Below are positions 16,701-24,638 of a stretch of DNA of 37,949 nucleotides, in pieces. The first letter of the stretch is position 1, and each line of letters begins with the position of its first letter. This stretch comes from CAZLMW01 sp964560875 (GTDB lineage: Bacteria; Myxococcota_A; UBA9042), in assembly GCA_964560875.1 (NCBI GenBank), contig CAZLMW010000081.1, positions 1 to 37,949 on the forward strand. The letters are read 5' to 3'. The notes beneath the pieces were generated by a model. The model was not told the DNA's origin. It did not search any database and was given only the letters and a program-made list of their open reading frames with translations. The position numbers and the translations under genes were made by a program.

Positions 16701-19646
16701 TGCCCGGGACTCGAAGACTGGTTCGTGATGGATATGCCGCAGGGCAAGGCGCTGACCATCGAGTTGATTTGGAAGCACGAACCGCCCAAGGGAATCGTCG
16801 GCGTCCAGGTGGTCGACTCAACCGGCAAGGGCGTCATCGCAGGCGCGGCCAACCCGTTCAACAGCGTCGCCAAGATTCCGTACCTGCAGGTCGGCGGAAA
16901 GTACTACCTGCACACGTATGTCTTGCCCGAATTCGGCGGCCAACCCGAGCCGCGCGACTACGGCATCAAGGTCACCGTCGCCGAGCCTGATCCGTCCGAT
17001 GTCTGCAAGCCCGACGTCTACGAGAGCAACAACAGCTTCGGTGCGGCCAAGGAGGTCGGCTGCGGGCTCGCGAACCTGACGCTGTGCCTCGGCGACGAAG
17101 ACTGGTTCTTCCTCGACATGCAAAAGGACGAGGAGATCAAGTTCATCTTCACGCAAAAGGGCGGCTCGTTCGTGTTCAACATCTACGACAACCCCAAGCT
17201 CAAGCCGATCAAGAGCCTGACGAGCAGCGGCGAAATCGCGTTCAAGGCGCCCAAGGTCGGCAAGTACTACATGCAGGCTGTGTATGCGCAGGGAGCCGGC
17301 AAGCCGAGCAACTTCGAGTACAAGCTCAAGGTCGACGGCGGCAAAGGCATCGACATCATCCCCGAGATCAAGAGCGTCTACCCGACCAAGGCGACCGGCG
17401 ATGAGACGGTGGCCATCGACAGCAAGGTGTCCAACGAGTGCAAGACGGCGGCGCCCGCGTTCCACCTGGGCTACTACTTCAGCTACGACGCCAAGCTCGA
17501 CAAGTCCGACCTGCTGCTGCACGAGCGGCCGATCGGGGGGCTCGCCGGCAAGACCGCCAAGAACTACACCGACAAGGTGATCATCCCGATCGGCGCAAAG
17601 GTCGGCAAAGCCAACATCATCGTGAAGGTCGACAGCCGTAATGCCATCAAGGAGAGCCAGGAGCTCAACAATATCGACATCGAGGAGCTCAACGTCGTCG
17701 AATCGTGCGCGCCCGACGCCAAGGAACCCAACAACTCGCCCAGCTACGCGACGAAATTCGACGGGCGACGGCTCGACAACCTCACGCTGTGTCCAAACGA
17801 GCGCGATTGGTTCGAGATCTCCGCGAAGAAAGGCGAAACCGTCACGTTGACCATGGAGTTCAAGCACACCGACGGCGACCTCGATATGCGCCTGTACGCC
17901 AAGGGCAAGTACAGCAAACCGCTGTGGCAGAGCGCGACCAAGGCGTCGCCTGAGCAGATCTCGTTCACGGCGCCGGCCGACGGCTCGTACATGCTGCGCA
18001 TCGCGGGCTTCCAGGGGTCGTGGAACAGCTACCGCCTGCTGCAGTGCAAGGCGGTCGGAAGCAAGTGCGTCGAGTGCACCAACAAGAGCCAGTGCGGCGG
18101 CGACGACATCTGCAAAGACACCAAGTGCCAGCCCCTGGGATGCACGATCGGCGTCGCGAAGACCTGCGACGACGGCAACAGCTGCACGCTCGGCATGTGC
18201 GTCAAGGACAAGGGCTGCTCGTACACGACGCTGACCGGCATCGAATGCGAAGACGGCGACCTCTGCACCATGGGTCACACGTGCGACGCCAAGGGCAGCT
18301 GCGCGGCGGCGCCAAGTCAGGCGGTCACATCTACTGTTTGGAACGACAACGGGACAGGCGGTGACCTTGCGTGGATTCCGAGCACCGGTGAACGCTTGCT
18401 CGTCGGCAGCCGGATGCCCAAGGACGGCACTGCGCTGGTGGCACACGCCAGCATGGTCGGGCCGACTGGTATTCCCCTTTGGAACCGCGACTACATCGCA
18501 AAGGGCGCAGCTGCTTGCCACCTGTCGTCGGCGATGACGCAGACCGGAATGGACGAGGTGGTGACCGTCGGCTGGTGCCAGATGGCCGCGGCGACGACGA
18601 TCACAAACGCAGATCAGGCCAAGGATACGGGCGTTTGGCTGGGGCGCATCGCGGGCGGCACCGGAATGGCGAACGGCTGGTCCATGGTGCACGACGGCAA
18701 GTCCACGAAGTCGGGCGTCATGCGGATGACCGGAATCGAAGGAAAGCTGTACGCGACTGTCGGCTGGGCGTCCGCTGACGCGATCAAGGACGGTGTCGAC
18801 GCATATGCAGCGGTCTTTGACGGCACGCTGAAGGTCGCCGCGCAGGTGAAATGGGGCGGCGTCGGCAATGACGCGTTCCACGACGTCGTGCAGACGAGCG
18901 GTGGCGGATTTGTCGCCGCAGGTGTCAATCGTGACTCGTCCGGCAAGGGCGTCGGCGTGCTCGTCGCGTGGGATGGCAAGTACAAGAAGCTGTGGGAGGC
19001 CCCGCTGCCGCTCGCGAAGTTCCAGACAACGCTGTGGACCGTGACCCGCGACAAGGACGGCGGGATCGTGGCCGGTGGTGGAGCGGATGTCGGCCAAGCC
19101 GGTGGCACGCCCCCCGACTACAAGGGCTGGGTGGTCTGGATGGCGCCGAGCAAGGCCACGTTCACGCCGATCATGGCCGCGCAGCTGGTGCTCGAGCCGA
19201 TCAAGCCCAAGGCGGCTGGCTACAAGGGCGTCAACTCGGCGCTGGTCCGCAAACTGATGGTGCGTCCGGACAACGGCGTGCTCGCTGTCGGTCGTACCGG
19301 CGCATCGTCGGCCAAGAGCGTGCACCAGGACGGCGCCGTGTGGTCGATCGGCGCAGACGGCAAGCTCGCCAAGGCGTGGGGCTTGAACAGCAAGGGCGGC
19401 GAGTCGTTCAACTCGGTCGTCTGGCGGCAGGGCCAATGGCGCGCATTCGGAACCACCCGGGCCGCAAACGCAAACCACTGGTACGAGGTCCGCGAGACGC
19501 CGCTCAAGGCCGACTGCAACGATGGCAACCTCTGCACGGTCGACGCGTGCACGGCCAAGTCTGGCTGCACCCACACCTCGGTCAAAGACGGCAACAGCTG
19601 TGGCACGGGCGCGGTCTGCAAAGCCGGTCAGTGCGTGGCCAAGTAG
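13755..19646 (+). CDS. Giant surface lipoprotein with CARDB, prepeptidase-C-like and Cys-rich modules
   Basis: 1963 residues from the chosen ATG; upstream in-frame codons lack signal-peptide character. A lipobox LSAC places the lipidated Cys at 26. Order of modules as read: a PKD-like strand region (about 55-140), CARDB-like domains at about 152-286, 288-424, 433-550 and 555-692, a prepeptidase-C-like domain (697-825, with GDEDWF), CARDB (828-950), two prepeptidase-C-like domains (952-1077, LEDWF; 1083-1193, GDEDWF), CARDB (1198-1315), another prepeptidase-C-like domain (1317-1432, NERDWF), a Cys-rich region (1435-1520) with CDDGNSC and CEDGDLC, a beta-propeller-like region (1525-1917), and a final Cys-rich unit with CNDGNLC. 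CARDB and prepeptidase-C modules are adhesion- or substrate-binding-like; no catalytic domain is visible. Likely surface or periplasmic scaffold; the exact role is unknown. It may share a transcript with the next gene, 34 bases on. Confidence 0.78.
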   Translation: MHRPDPRAAVLLRLLAATLVAALSACTFETKDDSADTGVDAGAVDDDTSKAFDLPTKPEPWLKCEPTSGNVPLNVCCAAKLGIDKKTEGSAYFIELEWFDGTDKTNVDPKAIAKICHEYTYKGIFTPKLTVKWKKNTKVSGEAEQKIEAIQPSALSVSDVKLHSQELIATGDTIKVSFLVTNEGQEVEHAFKTGVFLSVDDKVDAKDFLIHEIKHDKIASGLTEPVVLKKWSADNPLSFKLGKTVDGKDVADGNYFLIVKVDHEDKVGELNKINNAFYAGSLIEVDNAVYLKSDLTISSPDVDTSATFTPGDQASFKLKVSNKGPGEAKHFKMAVYLSKDKIINHDPKLEPSKVDITKTDLLITDKATATFTTLKPGSSLPIQRTFPVPEIPDGKYWLIAKIDVEDALAEVKEDNNVALSTGQLEVKKVIQQGVNLNLLSMDVKPKGTYLEGSVSIAYHVKNDGTKQTPEFDATVYFCKGALSKKGAACAINKTSFKIKPLAVGQEFKGLQIVNINKSTPIQSDGYNVYLLIDPDSKVDELDEGDNIKKFPGKGGPKLKITSVKSVDLICKSVGFHPGKLTGGGDLKIGYKTINGGTSGTGAFTTYVVASKDNKISTASVKSGEDFVISKVIDPGIGSLGVEYRVNKVVLPKGLDHKINGWYVGLYLDAENSITGEDSETNNTCIAAKKLDVSGTEGGCYEDKYDKDAKTNNNTKKTAAALKTGLTKGLACCGDEDWFTVDVNKGYSMFVTMQANAIQWTSPVPSDLDIDIVAPSGKVLSSVKGLGNFKKATALTVAEGGKYLLRIYPHTSSVKGHYELDVKVEPPPSGIDLFAASLTAGPTVTFPGALLKTKLKMTNLGNNPAPKFDVHYLLSTDPKPDAKDLKIVKHTFTKGLGGAAGLTLNKNLLLPDTVKGGKYYLIAQLDSGAVINEKDEKNNVATSNSIVLSGKIKCASDSFSGNHTVEDAAVLAPKTQELKKLNVCPGLEDWFVMDMPQGKALTIELIWKHEPPKGIVGVQVVDSTGKGVIAGAANPFNSVAKIPYLQVGGKYYLHTYVLPEFGGQPEPRDYGIKVTVAEPDPSDVCKPDVYESNNSFGAAKEVGCGLANLTLCLGDEDWFFLDMQKDEEIKFIFTQKGGSFVFNIYDNPKLKPIKSLTSSGEIAFKAPKVGKYYMQAVYAQGAGKPSNFEYKLKVDGGKGIDIIPEIKSVYPTKATGDETVAIDSKVSNECKTAAPAFHLGYYFSYDAKLDKSDLLLHERPIGGLAGKTAKNYTDKVIIPIGAKVGKANIIVKVDSRNAIKESQELNNIDIEELNVVESCAPDAKEPNNSPSYATKFDGRRLDNLTLCPNERDWFEISAKKGETVTLTMEFKHTDGDLDMRLYAKGKYSKPLWQSATKASPEQISFTAPADGSYMLRIAGFQGSWNSYRLLQCKAVGSKCVECTNKSQCGGDDICKDTKCQPLGCTIGVAKTCDDGNSCTLGMCVKDKGCSYTTLTGIECEDGDLCTMGHTCDAKGSCAAAPSQAVTSTVWNDNGTGGDLAWIPSTGERLLVGSRMPKDGTALVAHASMVGPTGIPLWNRDYIAKGAAACHLSSAMTQTGMDEVVTVGWCQMAAATTITNADQAKDTGVWLGRIAGGTGMANGWSMVHDGKSTKSGVMRMTGIEGKLYATVGWASADAIKDGVDAYAAVFDGTLKVAAQVKWGGVGNDAFHDVVQTSGGGFVAAGVNRDSSGKGVGVLVAWDGKYKKLWEAPLPLAKFQTTLWTVTRDKDGGIVAGGGADVGQAGGTPPDYKGWVVWMAPSKATFTPIMAAQLVLEPIKPKAAGYKGVNSALVRKLMVRPDNGVLAVGRTGASSAKSVHQDGAVWSIGADGKLAKAWGLNSKGGESFNSVVWRQGQWRAFGTTRAANANHWYEVRETPLKADCNDGNLCTVDACTAKSGCTHTSVKDGNSCGTGAVCKAGQCVAK

Positions 19647-19680
19647 AACTCAGCACAAACAAACCCAGCGAGACTCCGTC

Positions 19681-22314
19681 ATGGCGAAGCGACGCAGTCG
19701 ATCGCATAGGCGATCGTTTACCCCGCCGTCTTTGATGCGCGTGCAAGAAGCACTCCCCGGCGACCTGCAATCCGCCGACAGCGGTCGGTTGTGGCGTGCA
19801 GGCGAGGACGCCGAGGCCGAATTCGACTACGAAGCGGCCCGAAACCTGTATCGCGAGGCGGTTCGACGCTCCGATGGCAGCGATGTCGTTAGCCGGGCGG
19901 AGCAATACGCAGCGTTTCTCGTTGAACGGTACGGCCAATTCGAAGAGGTCGCTGCATGGCTCGATGACCCGGGCTTCGATCCGACGGCTGGGGCCACGCC
20001 TCCGGATCTACCTCCGCTCGCTGCCCACGTTGCCGCCGCCGCCGCCCAGATCGGGCATCCGCGCGCCGGAGACCTCGATCGCGTGTTGGCCGAGAACTTC
20101 GGAGCCCCCGACAGCCTCAGCCGCGTGGCACGCAAGCGGCTCGATGCCGGCGACCCGACCGGCGCTCGGAACCTGCTCGAAAAGCACGCCCGGCGGCTGC
20201 ACAAGTCGAGCCCAGCGGCCGAGTTGCTGGCGGAGCTGCGGGACAAGACCGAGGCCGATGCCAACGCCGCGCTCGCCGACGCCATCGCAGCCTTGGACCG
20301 CGGTGATCTTGAAGAGGCGGGCAGAGAGCTGGCCCGGCAGGCGGCGCAGTTGAGCGATGTTGGTGCGTTCAAGTCCCTCGCGGCGCGGCTCAATCGGGCT
20401 CGTCACGATGCGGACATCGCCCAATCGAACGCCAGCTTGCAGGCCGCGATCCTGGCGGACGAGCTCGACGACGCCCTCGCCATCGCCCGACGGCTCGCGA
20501 AAATGGGGGATGGCGCGCCGGATCGTGTCGCCGACGTCGAGGCCATGATCGACTCCCGGGCCGTGCTCGGACTGGTCGCCAAGCTCGCTGAAACCGCACC
20601 TGGGACTGCTGAGGCGTTCGCTTTGCTCGCCGGTCTCGCTGCACGGCAAGAAGGCGCCCAGGTGCCCGAGCCGTTCGACCGGGACTGGCAACTCGCTTGC
20701 TCGGCCCATCGCCACGGTCTGCTTGAGCAGGACGCGGCAAAAAAACTCGTGCTCGCCCATTCGCTCCAAGCCGGTTCGGGGGCGGGCGACGAAGCCGGTG
20801 TGCAAAAAACGCTTGAACAGTTGGGTGAAGCGTGGCTGGCGGTCGACGCAGTTGGCGCCGCGGAGAAATGGCTCGACAAGCGGCGCAAAGCTGCGGCGAG
20901 CGAGGCCGAGAACGCTTGTTTGGAGTCGGTCGCCGACGCGCTGGCAGAAGGTGACGTGCAGTCCGCGCAGCAGCAGCTCGAGGCTTATCTGCGAGACGGT
21001 GGCACCAAGAGCCCGGCGATCCGCGATCTTCACCGCGAAGTCGCCCACGCGCAGGCCGCGGTCCAGCGCCGCCTCAAGCTGCGCACCCAGGTCCGATCCG
21101 ACCTCGATCGCGGCCGTCTCTTTGCTGCCAAGCGGGCGCTGGATCGACTCGAAGAGGTGGAGCTCGACGACGACGTCGTGAGCGCATTCCGTAACGAGTG
21201 GCAGGACACGGCCGGCGGCGCGCTGGTGGCGGCTCCGGTAGCTCCGTTTGGCTTGTCTGTCGGCGATGGCCCGGTGGCGGTTGGCGTCAGCGGCGAGCGT
21301 ATGGCCATCGTGACCGACCGTTTGTGGCTGACCGTGAACCTGCAAACACGCGGTCTATCGCCGTTTCAGCTGCCTGAAGCGTTCGCGATCGACGCCACCC
21401 CGGCCGCGAGCATTGGCGCGTGCGCCGACATGCTTCGGCTCATCGGGTTTTCCGCCGGGCGCGTCGTCGTTATCGAACAGACCGCCGGCGGGCGGCCGAC
21501 CGTCGTCGAGGCCCGCGAGGTCAGCGAGCTGCTGCGCGGCGAAACGCTTGCGGATATCGCGATCGAGGCCTCCTCGGAGACCATCGCGCTGTTGTCGGCG
21601 GGATCGGGCGGCAAGTCGGGCGGACGTTTCGTGCATGTCGAAGTCGACGGGCTGGAACCGGTCGCCAGCGAGCGGCCCAAACCGGGGTTGGCGGGAATCT
21701 GCGCGGTTCGGCACGGCGCCGCAACGCTCGCCACCACGGACGCCACGCAGCGATTCGGGCGCAGTTGGGCCATGGCGCGCTACGAAGACGACGGCAAGCA
21801 AGCGCACACCTGGACCCAAGATGACCTGGCCGAGCCCATCGCGACGCCAAAAAAGGCAATCGCGTGGCCCGATCAGGATCGCATCTTTGCCAGCTACACG
21901 ACGTTCGACCTGTTCGAGGCTGGTAAGGTCGTGCAGCAGCCGTCGTTGCTCGTGATGCGTGGTGATCGACCCGTATACGCGTCCAGCGACCTGAGACGCC
22001 GATTCGCGCCGGTGGAGAAGCTGGTTATCGATCACAGCTGGACCTTCGATCCGGTCAATGGTCGGCTCTGGTATGCAGCGCTGCCCCGCCACGACTCCGA
22101 CAGCCAGGACGCGCTGTTGCTCGGTGTCGATGCGAGCACGCTGCGCGCCGACAAACCACGGCCGATCGAGGGCGCCAAGCGAATCCTCGCGATCGAGGCG
22201 CTCGACGACGGTGCGGCGGCGCTGTGCAAGTTGCACGACGGAAAGCTGGCGGTGGCGCGGGCGATGGCCACCGACGGGTCGCTCACGATTCGCATCGACA
22301 AGCTTCCTGTGTAG
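19681..22314 (+). CDS. Unrecognised protein: helical (TPR-like) repeats plus propeller-like half
   Basis: 877 residues; I do not recognise a family. The N-terminus is basic (MAKRRSRSHRR) without signal peptide, so it should be cytoplasmic. Residues about 40-510 are Ala/Leu/Glu-rich helices with at least one clear TPR-like segment (FDYEAARNLYREAV) and several DALAxARRLA-type helices. Residues about 520-877 are strand-rich with repeated hydrophobic pairs and Gly turns, as in a WD-like or other beta-propeller, for instance VAVGVSGERMAIVTDRLW and RLWYAALP. Such architecture usually means a scaffold for protein assembly. It follows the giant lipoprotein gene by 34 bases and is probably co-transcribed. 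I chose the ATG at the point where coding character changes; the open frame extends upstream into the lipoprotein gene and is discounted. Confidence 0.65.
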   Translation: MAKRRSRSHRRSFTPPSLMRVQEALPGDLQSADSGRLWRAGEDAEAEFDYEAARNLYREAVRRSDGSDVVSRAEQYAAFLVERYGQFEEVAAWLDDPGFDPTAGATPPDLPPLAAHVAAAAAQIGHPRAGDLDRVLAENFGAPDSLSRVARKRLDAGDPTGARNLLEKHARRLHKSSPAAELLAELRDKTEADANAALADAIAALDRGDLEEAGRELARQAAQLSDVGAFKSLAARLNRARHDADIAQSNASLQAAILADELDDALAIARRLAKMGDGAPDRVADVEAMIDSRAVLGLVAKLAETAPGTAEAFALLAGLAARQEGAQVPEPFDRDWQLACSAHRHGLLEQDAAKKLVLAHSLQAGSGAGDEAGVQKTLEQLGEAWLAVDAVGAAEKWLDKRRKAAASEAENACLESVADALAEGDVQSAQQQLEAYLRDGGTKSPAIRDLHREVAHAQAAVQRRLKLRTQVRSDLDRGRLFAAKRALDRLEEVELDDDVVSAFRNEWQDTAGGALVAAPVAPFGLSVGDGPVAVGVSGERMAIVTDRLWLTVNLQTRGLSPFQLPEAFAIDATPAASIGACADMLRLIGFSAGRVVVIEQTAGGRPTVVEAREVSELLRGETLADIAIEASSETIALLSAGSGGKSGGRFVHVEVDGLEPVASERPKPGLAGICAVRHGAATLATTDATQRFGRSWAMARYEDDGKQAHTWTQDDLAEPIATPKKAIAWPDQDRIFASYTTFDLFEAGKVVQQPSLLVMRGDRPVYASSDLRRRFAPVEKLVIDHSWTFDPVNGRLWYAALPRHDSDSQDALLLGVDASTLRADKPRPIEGAKRILAIEALDDGAAALCKLHDGKLAVARAMATDGSLTIRIDKLPV

Positions 22315-22408
22315 CAAAGTCAGCCCGCTTGGAGAGAATCGGAGCAGGCCGGCGACAACGTCCGAGCGACCTCCATCCCAACAATCGCCCACAACCGAGC
22401 GGAAACAG

Positions 22409-22437
22409 TTGCACGAGAGGCCCAAGGCTCGTAGATT
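22409..22437 (+). promoter_or_regulatory. Candidate promoter for the small basic protein gene
   Basis: TTGCAC (22409-22414), 17-base spacer, TAGATT (22432-22437). The -10 matches at four of six, the -35 only at three. It is about 55 bases upstream of the small gene and well placed for its own transcription within the 177-base gap 22315-22491. Confidence 0.4.
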
Positions 22438-22491
22438 CCGCGCCCCCAGCCAAAGCCCGCACATCGGGCAAGCAGCAGATTGGAGAAGATC

Positions 22492-22614
22492 ATGGGCAAG
22501 GGCAGCAAAACCCCGAAGATGCGCCGCAAAGAGAGCCGCAGGAAGAAGATGATGCGCATGGCGCGTCAGATCGCCGCCGCCAAGGAAGAGGCTCGCCGCC
22601 GCAAGATGGGCTGA
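22492..22614 (+). CDS. 40-residue highly basic protein
   Basis: An ORF below usual length cut-offs. The protein begins MGKGSKTPKMRRKESRRKKM and continues as an amphipathic basic helix ending in RRRKMG; about half of all residues are Lys or Arg, with six Met and no Cys, Trp, Tyr or Phe. GGAGAAG stands five bases before the ATG, and a promoter-like pair lies upstream. The opening MGKGSK recalls small ribosome-associated proteins such as bTHX (MGKGD), but the rest does not match it. A ribosome- or RNA-binding role is plausible from composition only. The next gene begins 43 bases after the stop. Confidence 0.68.
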   Translation: MGKGSKTPKMRRKESRRKKMMRMARQIAAAKEEARRRKMG

Positions 22615-22657
22615 GCCGTAGCGCTTTCACCGCGCTCTTGGCCGCCCCACCCACCAC

Positions 22658-23530
22658 ATGGTCCGACTGCGCCGCGAGATCGAAGGTATTGCGGTCAACG
22701 CCGCGGTACCCGATCCGGCTCACTCGGGCGATCCGGACCGAGGTCGGCTAACCCTCCCCGCACTCGACGCGCAGCTCGACCACCTGGATGCCAGGCGCGT
22801 TCTGCTAGCTGGTGTCGTGCACGCGTCGACAGCCAATCGACTCGCCGCCAATGGCCACATGGTCACGGTCGCTGACGTCGGAAAAGCGCATATCCGCCAG
22901 TTTCACAGCCAGATCGACAAGGCCCACGGCACAAAGGTCAGCATCGTCAACAAGCCGTACGGCGACGCGACTTTCGGACCATCGTCGTTTGACGCGATCA
23001 TCCATCTCGACGGTTTGCATCGCTTTACCAAACCCGCCTGGGCGGTCGCGAAGGCTTACCGTGAGCTCAAGTTCGATGGCGTGATCGTTGTTCGGGCGCT
23101 GGTCAACGGCCTGCCGCCTCGCGACGTGGATGTGACGACCGGTGCGACCGGAGCCTCTCCGTGGGCAACGAAAGCGATCGAACGGCTCAAGCAGCTTGGT
23201 CGCAGCCGAGTCGCCGGTCTGTTCCTGGACGCGCGCGGACGCGACGCTGTCGATCGGGGGGCGCACCTGGCCGACAGAAGCTTCGCGATACCGTGGACGG
23301 ACGCGGTCGCAGCCCTGACCGAGAAGATGGCGCTGCAGCAACACTGGGCCGGACATTCGCAGCGACTCGCCGCGGTTTCGCTGCTCTACGGCGCGAGACA
23401 ACAGCTCACGCCGGCGATCGACGAGGTGATTGCAAACACACCGCGCTTGGCGGACGAAGTGGACCTCGCCACCGGCAACGAACGGGTTGTTGGCATCGTG
23501 GTGAAGAAGAAATTGGGTTTCAAACGCTGA
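22658..23530 (+). CDS. Methyltransferase-like protein (class I SAM fold, degenerate)
   Basis: 290 residues. The pattern VLLAGVV-x-ANRLAANGHMVTVADVG, then SFDAIIHLDGLHRFTKPAWAVAKAYRELKFDGVIVVRAL, reads as a Rossmann-like methyltransferase: strand 1, acidic end of strand 2, the D-x-I-x-x strand 4 and the helix-strand of motif VI. The Gly-rich motif I is not a clean GxGxG, so SAM binding is uncertain and it may be inactive or divergent. The C-terminal 80 residues, with HWAGHSQRLAAVSLLYGARQQL, are helical and unassigned. The ATG has no clear ribosome site; no better start is in frame. It lies 43 bases after the small basic gene and 52 before tatB. Confidence 0.55.
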   Translation: MVRLRREIEGIAVNAAVPDPAHSGDPDRGRLTLPALDAQLDHLDARRVLLAGVVHASTANRLAANGHMVTVADVGKAHIRQFHSQIDKAHGTKVSIVNKPYGDATFGPSSFDAIIHLDGLHRFTKPAWAVAKAYRELKFDGVIVVRALVNGLPPRDVDVTTGATGASPWATKAIERLKQLGRSRVAGLFLDARGRDAVDRGAHLADRSFAIPWTDAVAALTEKMALQQHWAGHSQRLAAVSLLYGARQQLTPAIDEVIANTPRLADEVDLATGNERVVGIVVKKKLGFKR

Positions 23531-23582
23531 TCGGGCTGCGCGGACGCGACGCGCGGGTCAAACAGGCTAGACTGGACGTTGG

Positions 23583-24638
23583 ATGTTTGGCATCGGAGCG
23601 CCAGAGCTGGTTGTGATTTTGGTGGTGGGGCTGATTTTTGTCGGCCCGGACAAGCTGCCCAAGGTCGCCAAGACGATCGGTGCTGCACTGCGCGACCTGC
23701 GCCGGGCGGCAAATCTCGCCCAGGCCGAGTTGAAAGAGACGGTCGACGACCTGATTCGTGAAGCGGACCTCGCCGACGCGATCAACGAGCAGCCACGCGA
23801 GCGCCCGCCCCCCGAGCCCGAAGAGGACCCGTTGCCGCCCATGGACTGGGAGCTCGGCGATCCGACCGCGGCGACCGACGATCCCGGCATCGACTACAGC
23901 GAAGACGACGCGGTTGAGGGCGACGACGCCAGCCCTGAGCTGCACGCCGGCAACAGTGTGGAGGGCGCGCACGACACAAACGACGACACCGCAGGAGACG
24001 CCGCAGACCCGGTCGAGGAAATCGCGGCGGCCGCGCAACCGGTCGCACAACCGTCTGAGCGCGACGCCAACCGCCATCCGGACCCCGGTTTCACATTTGA
24101 CGACGATCCCGACGACTGGGATCCCGACGATTGGGACGATTCGGCCGAGCCCGAGGACATCGCGGCGCCCCAACAAGCATCCACAGTCGCAGCAGCTCCG
24201 CCCGACGAGCCCGTACCTGCTGCGGAAGCGAGCGCTGCCGTCGCCGCCGTCGACGCTGCCGTGGCGGCGCATCACAGCAGTCTCGCTCGCGAAGTCACGC
24301 CTGGGCCGCCGGACATCCCGGTTTCGCCGGAGACAGCCGGATCGGACGAATGGGACCCAGGAGCCCTCGGCGATGACAACGATACCGACCCGCAGATTCC
24401 CGCGTTTGCGTCGGATGAGCCCGCCATGACCGCGCCAATAGTGGCGCCGCCGATAGTGGCGCCGCCGGTTGCGGGACCGCCGCCAAGCGCACCGCCGACA
24501 TCGCTGCCGCCGCCCAGCGCGTCGTCGAAAGCCGGACCGATCCCGACCGAACCACCACCTGGACCCGCGGGGACACTGCCGCGCTCCATGCCTCCGATGC
24601 GCTCTCCACCGCCCGCCAACCCGGACGAAACGCCTTGA
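23583..24638 (+). CDS. tatB: Sec-independent translocase TatB with long acidic/Pro-rich tail
   Basis: Component of the twin-arginine translocase, working with TatC as signal-peptide receptor. Residues 1-60 are typical: MFGIGAPELVVI with conserved Glu at 8, membrane helix about 6-21, hinge G21-P22, DKLPKVAKTIG, then a charged amphipathic helix (RDLRRAANLAQAELKETVDDLI). TatB rather than TatA because of the GP hinge and Glu8. TatB is usually 90-170 residues; this one has 351. The extra 280 are acidic and Ala/Pro-rich, with a Trp-containing acidic repeat DPDDWDPDDWDD near 175-187 and a final Pro-rich region with PPIVAPP repeats. The stop overlaps the tatC start as TTGA. A -10-like TAGACT at 23568-23573 would give an almost leaderless message, which is unproven. 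Confidence 0.83.
   Translation: MFGIGAPELVVILVVGLIFVGPDKLPKVAKTIGAALRDLRRAANLAQAELKETVDDLIREADLADAINEQPRERPPPEPEEDPLPPMDWELGDPTAATDDPGIDYSEDDAVEGDDASPELHAGNSVEGAHDTNDDTAGDAADPVEEIAAAAQPVAQPSERDANRHPDPGFTFDDDPDDWDPDDWDDSAEPEDIAAPQQASTVAAAPPDEPVPAAEASAAVAAVDAAVAAHHSSLAREVTPGPPDIPVSPETAGSDEWDPGALGDDNDTDPQIPAFASDEPAMTAPIVAPPIVAPPVAGPPPSAPPTSLPPPSASSKAGPIPTEPPPGPAGTLPRSMPPMRSPPPANPDETP

Noticed and set aside
16818..19574. 918-codon open frame on the minus strand opposite the giant lipoprotein gene
   Set aside because: High G+C and codon bias on the plus strand keep the antisense frame open; its translation is low-complexity in Val/Arg/Leu/Ala and has no domain, while the plus-strand protein has a signal peptide and clear domains.
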